Positions 1-8,720 of a DNA stretch of 47,957 nt are shown piece after piece. Both the position numbers and the translations under genes were made by a program. Within the stretch, counting starts at the first letter, position 1; each line of letters opens with the position of its first letter. The notes under the pieces are model-generated. The model had not been told where the DNA came from. It did not search any database and saw only the letters and a program-made list of their open reading frames with translations. Source of the stretch: Alphaproteobacteria bacterium (GTDB lineage: Bacteria > Pseudomonadota > Alphaproteobacteria > CAAHEQ01 > UBA3637); contig JAFPYW010000060.1 in NCBI GenBank assembly GCA_017394405.1, forward strand, positions 1 to 47,957. The letters run 5' to 3'.

Positions 1-2373
1 AACCTGTATAAATATGATGAAAATGCCAAAGGGGAAAAGTTGTATTGCTTGGAAATGTTCTCTTATCCGTCCGGCGCCAGCTTGCATTGCGGCCACTGGT
101 ATAACTTTGCACCAATTGATTCTTGGGCTCGTTTCAAAAAGATGCAAGGCTATAACGTCTTCCATCCAATGGGTTTTGACGCCTTTGGTTTGCCCGCCGA
201 AAACTATGCGATTAAAACCGGTGTACATCCAAAAGATTCCACACTTAAAAACATTGACATCATGACAAATCAATTGATTGCCATGGGTGCAAATTACGAT
301 TGGAATTATTCGCTGAACACCTGCGACGAAGAATACTACAAATGGACACAATGGATCTTTGTGCAATTATATAAAAAGGGTTTGGCTTATCAAAAAGAAG
401 CGCCAGTGAACTGGTGCCCAAGTTGCCAAACGGTGCTCGCCAACGAACAAGTTGTGGATGGGTGCTGCGAACGCTGTAAAACACAAGTTGTTCAAAAGAA
501 AATGAAACAATGGTTCTTTAAGATTACAGATTACGCTGACGAATTGTTGGAAAAAATTGATGGCTTGAATTGGCCGGAAAAAACCAAGAAAATCCAAAAA
601 AACTGGATTGGTAAATCACATGGTTCTTTGATTACATTTGATATTGATAACGGCACGCAATTACAGGCCTTTACAACACGCGCCGATACATTGTATGGTT
701 TAAGTTATGTGGTCATCGCGCCAGAACATCCCGCCGTTGCCTCACTCACAAAACCAGAACAAAAAGAAGCCGTGGAAAAATATGTTGCTGATGCGGCAAA
801 AGTGAAAGAAATTGATCGTTTGTCCGAATCTCGCGAACGCACCGGTGTCTTTACAGGTTCCTATGCCACCAACCCAGTGGACGGGCGCAAGGTTCCTGTG
901 TGGGTGGCCGATTATGTGATTGCCACCTATGGGACGGGCTTTGTGATGGCTGTGCCAGCACATGACGAACGCGACTATGATTTTGCCAAACGCTATGATT
1001 TGCCGATTTCTCGCGTGATTGTGGATAAAGATGGCAACGAACAACCACTGCCTTTCTGCGAACACGGCAAGTTGGTGAACAGCCAAGAATTTTCAGGGCT
1101 CACAACGGAAGAAGCGATTCCTGCTATCGTGGCCAAATTAGCCAAAGATGGCAAAGGGGAACTCACAACCATGTTCCGTTTGCGCGACTGGTTGATTTCT
1201 CGCCAACGTTATTGGGGGGCACCAATTCCAATGATCCATTGTCCGCATTGTGGCACAGTGCCAGTTCCTGAGTCAGATTTGCCGGTAAAATTGCCGTATG
1301 ATGTGGAATTCCGTCCAGATGGTGAATCCCCACTCAAACGTTGTCCGGAATTTATGCATGTGAAATGTCCGGTTTGCGGTGCCGATGCCGAACGTGATCC
1401 AGATACGATGGATACCTTTGTGGATTCCAGCTGGTATTTCTTGCGCTATCCGGATGCCCGCAATGATAAAGAAGTTTTTAACAAAGAAAAAATCAACCGC
1501 ATGTGCCCGATTGACATGTATGTTGGTGGACAAGAACATGCGACCATGCACCTCTTGTACGCTCGTTTCTTTACCAAGGCGTTGCGTGATATGGGATATT
1601 TAAATTTTGACGAACCCTTTACCGCTTTGGTACATCAAGGCACAATCTTGGGTCCAGACGGACAAAAGATGAGTAAGTCCAAAGGCAACACCGTCAATCC
1701 CGATATTTATGTAGATAAATATGGTGCGGATGTGGTGCGTTTATTCTTTGAATTTGCGTTCTCATATACAGACGGCGGTCCGTGGTCCGATGCCGGTATT
1801 GATTCTATGGCACGTTATGTCAAACGTGTGGAAGCGTTGTTTGAAAAAGCCGCCACATTGGCTGACGCTGGATCCGAAATGGGCAAGCGCGAAAAAGATT
1901 TGGACTTTGTGCGCAACAGCACCATCAAGGCCGTCACAAAAGATTTGGATGTCATGCAATTCAATACATCCGTGGCACGTATGATGGAATACCTGAACGC
2001 ATTGAACGAATATATCCAAGGTCCTGTCAATAAAGCGTTCTTAAACGAATGCTTAAAGACTTATGTCGTCTTGTTGGCGCCATTTGCTCCGCATTTAACG
2101 GAAGAATTGTGGGAAGGTTTGGGAGAATCTTATTCCGTTCATAATCAACCATGGCCCTCAGTCAATGAAGAGGCCTTAGTCAAAAACGATATGACGATTG
2201 TGATTCAAACCAACGGTAAGTTGCGTGGTCAATTTGAAGTTGCCAAAACAACCGATAAAGACACGATTATTGCTATGGCCAAAGATAAGATCAAAGATTA
2301 TTTGGCGGGTAAAGAAATCGTCAAAGAAATCTATGTGCCGAACAAGTTGGTCAATATCGTGATCAAGGGATAA
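1..2373 (+). CDS. leuS: Leucyl-tRNA synthetase, 5' end outside the window
   Basis: Charges tRNA-Leu with leucine in the cytoplasm. The reading frame is open from base 1, so the N-terminus (probably about 20 residues) lies off the window; the TTG at 40 is an internal codon. Seen in order: class I signature as HCGH after YPSGASL, a first zinc-knuckle region (CPSC...CERC), the CP1 editing domain with TTRADTLYG and the editing aspartate in AHDERD, a second cysteine cluster (CPHC...CPVC), [10 protein letters not shown], the KMSKS loop in [12 protein letters not shown], and a C-terminal domain after the anticodon-binding region. The HIGH motif variant (C in the second position, followed by WYNF) is unusual but keeps both histidines. 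It ends in a strong terminator and is convergent with the cysteine-rich gene. Identification is firm. Confidence 0.97.
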   Translation, partial: NLYKYDENAKGEKLYCLEMFSYPSGASLHCGHWYNFAPIDSWARFKKMQGYNVFHPMGFDAFGLPAENYAIKTGVHPKDSTLKNIDIMTNQLIAMGANYDWNYSLNTCDEEYYKWTQWIFVQLYKKGLAYQKEAPVNWCPSCQTVLANEQVVDGCCERCKTQVVQKKMKQWFFKITDYADELLEKIDGLNWPEKTKKIQKNWIGKSHGSLITFDIDNGTQLQAFTTRADTLYGLSYVVIAPEHPAVASLTKPEQKEAVEKYVADAAKVKEIDRLSESRERTGVFTGSYATNPVDGRKVPVWVADYVIATYGTGFVMAVPAHDERDYDFAKRYDLPISRVIVDKDGNEQPLPFCEHGKLVNSQEFSGLTTEEAIPAIVAKLAKDGKGELTTMFRLRDWLISRQRYWGAPIPMIHCPHCGTVPVPESDLPVKLPYDVEFRPDGESPLKRCPEFMHVKCPVCGADAERDPDTMDTFVDSSWYFLRYPDARNDKEVFNKEKINRMCPIDMYVGGQEHATMHLLYARFFTKALRDMGYLNFDEPFTALVHQGTILGPDGQKMSKSKGNTVNPDIYVDKYGADVVRLFFEFAFSYTDGGPWSDAGIDSMARYVKRVEALFEKAATLADAGSEMGKREKDLDFVRNSTIKAVTKDLDVMQFNTSVARMMEYLNALNEYIQGPVNKAFLNECLKTYVVLLAPFAPHLTEELWEGLGESYSVHNQPWPSVNEEALVKNDMTIVIQTNGKLRGQFEVAKTTDKDTIIAMAKDKIKDYLAGKEIVKEIYVPNKLVNIVIKG

Positions 2374-2386
2374 GATCCCAGATATC

Positions 2387-2416
2387 AAAAAGCCCCGAGC
2401 AATCGGGGCTTTTTTT
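2387..2416. terminator. Bidirectional intrinsic terminator between leuS and the cysteine-rich gene
   Basis: A perfect 8-bp stem (AGCCCCGA at 2391-2398, TCGGGGCT at 2403-2410) with a 4-nt loop is followed by seven T on the plus strand and preceded by four A. It can end leuS on the plus strand and, less strongly, the cysteine-rich gene (stop at 2434) on the minus strand. Confidence 0.9.
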
Positions 2417-2433
2417 ATTGGCCATTCTGCGCG

Positions 2434-5400
2434 TTACACACCGCTACAAATATGTGCGTTGTAATCCCATGATCCGCCAGCATCGGTACAGCAAGCCCCT
2501 TTCAACATATCACTGGCTAAAGGATCATCCAAGATGGTTGGATCACAACATTGTGGGTTGTAATCTGGAGAGGCACTATTGGCCGCAAGCGAACAACATT
2601 GAGCTGTAAATTCTTGCGCCCCCACGTCTTGACCTTGCTTGCAGCAGACGCCATTTATCCAAGTGCCACCGGCCTTGGTACAAGCGCTAGGGGAACTACC
2701 GCCATTTGGACAACATGTGTTGCTCCATACATCGTCATAATCTTTGCAGGTACGATATGTTTCATCGCCTTCTGTTTCAATTTCACAACAAACGTTACCC
2801 ACCTGTTGATATTTCTTTTCACCATTTGTCGGGCAGCCGCAATGTTCAACGTCCAACTTACAATACGGATATCCCACATCCAACGGCGTACAAGTGCTGT
2901 CATACGCTAAATTATTATAGCAACAAGTACCATTTTTGTTTTCACCCTGGTTGCCAGCAAATTGTGGACAATCGCAAGCCGTAATATTAACTTCGCTGTA
3001 GGTTCCAGCATTTCGGTCATAAGCATAGCCCCACTTACAACATGTTCCGTTTTTCAATTCACCCTGGTCCCCATTATCATACGGACAACCGCAGGTCGTA
3101 TAGTCATTTTGTTGGCTTCCGCCATTACTGATCCGGTCGCTATATTGGTTACAGCAAATGTTGCTATCTGAACCAGGGCCACCCCTTGGGCTATATCCGT
3201 CTGGGCATCCACAATATTTGGTATCAATGGCGCTGTAGTTGGAACCATCCCAGGCATATCCATTATTGCCACAACAGATTTTGCCGTCTTTGTTCCACGT
3301 ACCCCAACCCGATTGATTGCTTGGGCAACCACAGGCCGCATAGTTATCTTTAGTTATAGATGGATTGTCCTCGGTCACCTCTTTGCCTATCTCGCTGGAC
3401 GAACAACAGACATTTTCATATCCTTCCACTTCGCTTCGACGGGATCCTTCTGGACAACCACAAGCATTATCCCGCTCGGTCTGTGCATTCATAGCATCCG
3501 TTCCGCTTACAATTTTATACCCAGATCTGCTGCTGCAGCAAACAGAGTAGTCGGACGACATAGAACCGCCCAATCCCGTACAACAGTCGGGTTCTATGAA
3601 GGTGGTACTGCCTTGGCCATGTAAACCATTACAACATTCTTTTGCACCGCCACTTAGGGAATAGGCGGGCCCATTAGACGGACAACATTGGCTATAATCT
3701 GCAGTAGAGACACTATGCTCGCTGTCATCACAACAGAATTTATAATCACTAGAACCAGTATAAGTATTACTCATGGCACCCGATGGCGTTGAACAACAAC
3801 TCGTTGCCATATAATTCCACTCATCCCGCTCATAACCGTAACCAAAGTAAGATTTCCATGCGGAGCAACATTCGGTGCTGGTTAAACCCAACGCCATACA
3901 ACAGGCGCCCGAGACCCCTTCTTTACCATATTCCTTACCATCAGACATACAACAAATGGCTGAACCCGAATCGCTTATCATCTCACCCGGACAGCAGTTT
4001 TCATCCCATTCACCTGTTGCCTGATTAATCATACCATCACAGCATGTGCCATTCCTGAATTCTGGATCACCTTCCCATCCATGGCCACAGCAATATTTCT
4101 TTGAATAATCCCAATTGCCGTTGCCGTCATGACAACATTCGGTATGGGTTCCTTCTTCATCATAAACTTCATTTGCAAATCCTTTCTTACAGCACCAACG
4201 ATGTGTACCTGGTTCGCGACCCAAATCATCATCATCAGGACCACATCCGCAAGCATCCAAGTTTGAAACCTCAATTCCATCTTTCGTTATTTCAGTTCCT
4301 AGTCCAGTACAGCACACATATTCAACATCACTATTTTCGTCGTATTGGAATTCCACAGGGGCATTGCCACTCGGACAGCCGCAATGTTCAGGCATCCATT
4401 CGTCTGGATAAGACGCATATCCTATATGGTTGGAATCACAGCATGTACCATGTCTTGTTCCATTTGGATCCATCCAGAAATATCCACCTTCGGCCATGCA
4501 ACAATCATCATATCCCAGGAGGGAGGCTTGTGCAGCCGATGTTGAACAACAATATGCGCTTTCATGATACCATGTTTTTCCATGATATCTCTCATCATCA
4601 CAGCACACATAGCTGCCATTTGATAAGTCAGTATATCCATACTCACCACCACAGCAATAGATTGATTCAGCATTATATGCCCCACCCTCATAATCTGAAT
4701 TCCATTCAAAGCCATTTTTACAACAATATTGTTTACCATATTTTTCGGTCGGTTCTACACCCTCCGGACAGCCACATTTATCAACATCGGCCATGCGGTA
4801 CGATCCATTTTCATCAGGCAATTTTCCATTGCTGCAACAAATTGGATTGCCATTATCATCGTATGACGGATCGATCTCCACATCACCATCTTTAGGACAT
4901 ATACTCTCGCACGTGTCGCCAACCGCATGTGTACTACCGGTACAACAATGCGTCAGACCATAATAATCCACCTCTGTCACTGTTCCGTTCTCACAGCAAC
5001 CGGAATTTGTACAGTTGCCAGCTGAATCTCGGGCATCGCAATAGTATGGCGCATCATTTGAACATTTATTTTCACATTCACCGCCTGGTGTCCGTTCTTG
5101 ACTTTCCGAACACTTTTCTTTACATTCCTTATGGTCATCTACTTCAACAACTTCCATGTTTTCGTCATTACAACATGTCTTTGTGTTGCCATTTGTGACC
5201 AATTTATCGGAGTCGCAACAATCAGCCATTCCGCTGGATGTGTAGTAAAGTTCTGTTTCGCCTTTACAACAAACGTTCATACCGCCAGGTGCCAAAGACC
5301 ACTTACCCGATGGACAACATTCACCATCCACGTTCTTTTCGCCTTCACCGCAGCAATTACCATCGGCATCAGCATCAAGTCCCTCTTTGCAACAAACGCG

Positions 5401-8400
5401 TCCGTTAGAATCACCAGCGGCATTATAACGTTCGGTCGGAACTTCGCCGGACCGACAACACATTTGGCCATCATTTTCGTCGCCAACGGCATACAGTTCA
5501 TTGCCTTGATCATCTTGGCCACAACATTCGTATTTGCTCTTTTCAGCGTTCCATATCCGTTTTACCGTCAAACAGCAATAATTGTCGGCCGATCTGACCG
5601 GTGTTTCATTTTCAGCACAGCAAACGGAATCGCGCCAGAATCCGATCTTGCCGGGCGCACAACATGTCGTTTCATCCGGCATTGGAATTTCACCTTCTTT
5701 ACAACACACTGTTCTCTTGTTTGTTGTACCCGGCCAACTTTGCCATAGTGATGAAGAATCAATAATCACAGCAACTTTGCCATCTTCACCGCAACAATGA
5801 CCTGTTTTATCGGCGCCGGCGGCCTTGTCCTCACAACACACCTGATGTGAATAGTTGCCATAGTTATTTTGCGTATCACCGAAATATGTGACAAGATGTT
5901 CCATTGAACAACACACGTCATTGTCATCCAACAATTCTGAGCAACATTCGCCGTCTTTATCTAACTTATCACTTCCTGTACAGCAGGAACCATGCTTATC
6001 CACATTCCACACATCTTGGTCACAACAGGCGGATCCAAGAGCAGAGGCATCGGCACCCTCCGGCAAGATCTTTTTGCCCAAGTTCGCACAACAATCAGCA
6101 TCTCCTAACCTTGCGCCCTCATATATTGCCTTATCGCCATCACAACATTTCACACCGGAACTTGTGGTAATTTCTGTGGTTCCATTTGGACATTTACAGT
6201 TGCCCGTTGTATAATCACGATCCACACCATAGCATTTATCCAAGCAGACATACGATGGATAATTATTATACCACGTATCTTTATCCGGTCCGCACCAACA
6301 ACTGCATCCGTTTGGCTCAAAGACTTCACCTTTGGCGATACATTCTTGTTCTTTTTCTTCCTTGTTGTTGCAAACACACTCATCACCCTCTAAATGCTTG
6401 CCTGAAACACATTCGCACGAACACTTGCTATAAACCCATTCTTTATCGGTGCCACATCCTTCAATCGGCTGTTGCATGTCTGTCGGACATTTACACGTTC
6501 TGGTTGTACTGTTCCACACCCGAGGTGCAGTACATCTGTCTTCACACTTACAATCGGTAGTATTCCATTTCTGTTCTTCTCGACAATTGGCTTCTTCTGC
6601 GCTCATCAAACAAACACAATGGCAGGCATCCACACTCCATTCTTTACCTTCACCACAGCTCTCGGCTGGCTCTGTACGTTTGCACTTGCAAGAACAGCTA
6701 TCTGCATCCCATTCTCTGAGTGTGCTTTCACAATTAGATCCGCTTTGTGTGCATACACATTGTTTGGTGCCATTTTCCGTCACAACGTGCTTCTTTGAAT
6801 CATCGCAACAATGTTTGTCCTCACCTTCGCCGACAACCAAATCCATATTACAGCAATGATCGTCTACCCATTCTTCATCGTCGGCACATTCTATGCAATC
6901 GCCGTTTTCGTCGCGACCAGTATCGCATTTTTCTTTACATTCTTTAACGCCATTGACGACCACAACTTCTTTGCCTTCGTCATCACAACATTTGTCTTTA
7001 CCATCTGAACTGTACTTGTTCGCGATGTTGCAGCAACGGCCTTCAACAACTTCTTCATCGTCAGCGCATTCTTCACATTCGCCGGTTTCAGAATTACGAC
7101 CAGAACCAGTATCACATTTATCTTTACATTGCTTTGTACCGTCAATCTCTACAATCTCTTTATTTTCATCTGTGCAACAAACCTTAGTTTCACCCTCATA
7201 AGCGACCTGACTGGAATCACAGCATTGTTTGTTTTCGCCTTCGCCAACAATTTCTTTGCCTTCGTCATCACAACATTTGTCTTTACCATCTGAACTATAC
7301 TTGTTCGCGATGTTGCAGCAACGGCCTTCAATCACTTCTTCATCGTCAGCACATTCTTCACAGCCGTTGCTCGTATATTTCATACCGCTTGCACAACAAC
7401 CATAGTGAGCTTGGTCCTCATCATCATAATATGAACTTGTTTCTTCCCCTTCTTTACAACATGTGCCATTAGCTGCTGCATCAATTCCCTTAGGACAACA
7501 CACCGTTGAAAACGTACCATCACCCGCGTATATACCATGTTCACCTTCTGCACAACACTCCAAATTCTCATCGTCCCATCCATAAAATGCATTGTGAGCA
7601 TAACCATTTGCACAACATAAATCTGGCCTGTGCTTATTGGTTGCCAAATCTACTCGTTGATCATCACAACATGTCGTTTCCCCATCTGGATTCGTAATCA
7701 TTGTACCGCCTGCCGCTGTACAACAATCAGCATCCAATTCTCCTTCGGCATTCTTTGCCCCGTTACAACATTTACCGGCTTCGGAATTATAGGTTGTTCC
7801 ATCCGGACAATCGTCCTCGCTTGGCACACATTCGCCTTGGTCGTTTTCGGTATATCCATCATAGCATTCTTTATATTTATGACAGGTTTTGGCCCAAGCG
7901 CTTTTCACAAACAAATTCCAATTCCAAGCGGTTGATTCATCATCACAAATTTCACAATACTTACAATGTTCTTCTTCGCTTTCGGAATAAGTACCATTTC
8001 TGGCTTCGCAACATTCACGTGTAATGGCGTATTTTTCACCCAACGGCGGACAGCACATTTGATCATCCGGATTACCAACGGGTTCGTTATTATCTGCACA
8101 ACATGTGGTGACACCATCTTTCGTGGCACTTTTGCCTTCCGGACAATCTGGGTTCGGTTCGCATTCGCCAGTGGCGCTATTGCGTATTTGATTTTCTGGA
8201 CATGGGCAATGTTCATCATCCACCTTGGTATAATCTTCAGCATCATCGTCCCATGCTTTATGGTTCTTACAGCAATATCCACCTTTTCTTGTACCTCCCT
8301 TCGGACAGGTACAAGCTTGCTGTTCGCTGTCCCACACCAATGGCTCCTTACATGGCGCACACAAATACCCGCTGCCGTAGGTGCGTTCTTGCCCTTCTGG

Positions 8401-8715
8401 ACATTTATCCGCACAGGCAAAATCCAAATCTGCATAACCACGTTTTGCACAACATTCATAAACAGTCGGCGTAATGCCAAATGACTCAGCGCGCTTTGGT
8501 TTATCTGCCGGACAGCACTCACCATTTGCCGCTTGTACACCCTTTGGACAACAAACCTCTTTGAGCGAAGGATAATCTCTCACAGCAGCTGGTTTATCTG
8601 CCGGACAGCACTCACCATTTGCCGCTTGCACACCCTTTGGACAACAAACCTCGTGGCCCGAAGATTTCACAACAACTGGTTTATCTGCCGGACAGCACTC
8701 ACCATTTACCGCTTT
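2434..8715 (-). CDS. Giant cysteine-rich repeat protein, downstream part after a frameshift
   Basis: An uninterrupted frame of about 2,080 codons made almost wholly of short cysteine-rich units, typically CCP-x-G-x(5)-NG-x-CC-x-DKP and variants with CC spaced 10-30 residues apart; the first 100 residues after the GTG at 8670 contain 12 cysteines. Recurrent submotifs are GRCCNIANKYSSDGKDKCC and C-x(2,3)-GG-x-W/M-x(n)-C. No enzyme domain, transmembrane segment or sorting signal is visible; it ends in HICSGV. The frame stays open upstream to a TAG at 8716-8718, and the residues encoded between that stop and 8670 (AVNGECCPADKP) continue the repeat pattern of the preceding gene. The GTG at 8670 has no clear ribosome binding site and no signal peptide. 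I therefore read this as the continuation of the gene at 8699-10768, not a separate gene. Probable role: extracellular or cell-surface structural protein held by disulfides (inference). No known family recognised. Confidence 0.85.
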   Translation of the reverse strand, partial: KAVNGECCPADKPVVVKSSGHEVCCPKGVQAANGECCPADKPAAVRDYPSLKEVCCPKGVQAANGECCPADKPKRAESFGITPTVYECCAKRGYADLDFACADKCPEGQERTYGSGYLCAPCKEPLVWDSEQQACTCPKGGTRKGGYCCKNHKAWDDDAEDYTKVDDEHCPCPENQIRNSATGECEPNPDCPEGKSATKDGVTTCCADNNEPVGNPDDQMCCPPLGEKYAITRECCEARNGTYSESEEEHCKYCEICDDESTAWNWNLFVKSAWAKTCHKYKECYDGYTENDQGECVPSEDDCPDGTTYNSEAGKCCNGAKNAEGELDADCCTAAGGTMITNPDGETTCCDDQRVDLATNKHRPDLCCANGYAHNAFYGWDDENLECCAEGEHGIYAGDGTFSTVCCPKGIDAAANGTCCKEGEETSSYYDDEDQAHYGCCASGMKYTSNGCEECADDEEVIEGRCCNIANKYSSDGKDKCCDDEGKEIVGEGENKQCCDSSQVAYEGETKVCCTDENKEIVEIDGTKQCKDKCDTGSGRNSETGECEECADDEEVVEGRCCNIANKYSSDGKDKCCDDEGKEVVVVNGVKECKEKCDTGRDENGDCIECADDEEWVDDHCCNMDLVVGEGEDKHCCDDSKKHVVTENGTKQCVCTQSGSNCESTLREWDADSCSCKCKRTEPAESCGEGKEWSVDACHCVCLMSAEEANCREEQKWNTTDCKCEDRCTAPRVWNSTTRTCKCPTDMQQPIEGCGTDKEWVYSKCSCECVSGKHLEGDECVCNNKEEKEQECIAKGEVFEPNGCSCWCGPDKDTWYNNYPSYVCLDKCYGVDRDYTTGNCKCPNGTTEITTSSGVKCCDGDKAIYEGARLGDADCCANLGKKILPEGADASALGSACCDQDVWNVDKHGSCCTGSDKLDKDGECCSELLDDNDVCCSMEHLVTYFGDTQNNYGNYSHQVCCEDKAAGADKTGHCCGEDGKVAVIIDSSSLWQSWPGTTNKRTVCCKEGEIPMPDETTCCAPGKIGFWRDSVCCAENETPVRSADNYCCLTVKRIWNAEKSKYECCGQDDQGNELYAVGDENDGQMCCRSGEVPTERYNAAGDSNGRVCCKEGLDADADGNCCGEGEKNVDGECCPSGKWSLAPGGMNVCCKGETELYYTSSGMADCCDSDKLVTNGNTKTCCNDENMEVVEVDDHKECKEKCSESQERTPGGECENKCSNDAPYYCDARDSAGNCTNSGCCENGTVTEVDYYGLTHCCTGSTHAVGDTCESICPKDGDVEIDPSYDDNGNPICCSNGKLPDENGSYRMADVDKCGCPEGVEPTEKYGKQYCCKNGFEWNSDYEGGAYNAESIYCCGGEYGYTDLSNGSYVCCDDERYHGKTWYHESAYCCSTSAAQASLLGYDDCCMAEGGYFWMDPNGTRHGTCCDSNHIGYASYPDEWMPEHCGCPSGNAPVEFQYDENSDVEYVCCTGLGTEITKDGIEVSNLDACGCGPDDDDLGREPGTHRWCCKKGFANEVYDEEGTHTECCHDGNGNWDYSKKYCCGHGWEGDPEFRNGTCCDGMINQATGEWDENCCPGEMISDSGSAICCMSDGKEYGKEGVSGACCMALGLTSTECCSAWKSYFGYGYERDEWNYMATSCCSTPSGAMSNTYTGSSDYKFCCDDSEHSVSTADYSQCCPSNGPAYSLSGGAKECCNGLHGQGSTTFIEPDCCTGLGGSMSSDYSVCCSSRSGYKIVSGTDAMNAQTERDNACGCPEGSRRSEVEGYENVCCSSSEIGKEVTEDNPSITKDNYAACGCPSNQSGWGTWNKDGKICCGNNGYAWDGSNYSAIDTKYCGCPDGYSPRGGPGSDSNICCNQYSDRISNGGSQQNDYTTCGCPYDNGDQGELKNGTCCKWGYAYDRNAGTYSEVNITACDCPQFAGNQGENKNGTCCYNNLAYDSTCTPLDVGYPYCKLDVEHCGCPTNGEKKYQQVGNVCCEIETEGDETYRTCKDYDDVWSNTCCPNGGSSPSACTKAGGTWINGVCCKQGQDVGAQEFTAQCCSLAANSASPDYNPQCCDPTILDDPLASDMLKGACCTDAGGSWDYNAHICSGV
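6967..7362. repeat. Direct repeat of about 110 bp with a 285-bp offset inside the cysteine-rich gene
   Basis: The stretches 6967-7077 and 7252-7362 are nearly identical and encode the same module (ECADDEEV, then GRCCNIANKYSSDGKDKCC). The offset of 285 bp is exactly 95 codons, so unequal exchange between the copies would keep the frame. Confidence 0.8.
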
Positions 8716-8720
8716 CTACA
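8497..8720. repeat. Tandem repeat of about 60 bp in three copies, 87-93 bp apart
   Basis: Near-identical DNA segments begin at 8497, 8590 and 8677 and encode the unit CCPKGVQAANGECCPADKP. The third copy has diverged and carries the frameshift. Related copies start at 9494 and, more weakly, at about 9623. Such near-identical copies are prone to slippage, recombination and misassembly. Confidence 0.85.

Noticed and set aside
4101..4895. Long plus-strand frame (264 codons) and similar frames at 5098-5748, 7966-8484 and 7905-8540
   Set aside because: These are antisense or out-of-frame shadows of the cysteine-rich gene; they lack ribosome binding sites and have composition produced by the complement of repeated cysteine codons.
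8699..8701. TGA read as selenocysteine or tryptophan to continue the cysteine-rich gene
   Set aside because: Reading through TGA would stay in the wrong frame; the repeat continues only in a shifted frame. TGA is used as a normal stop elsewhere, for example in slyX and the pseudouridine synthase gene.
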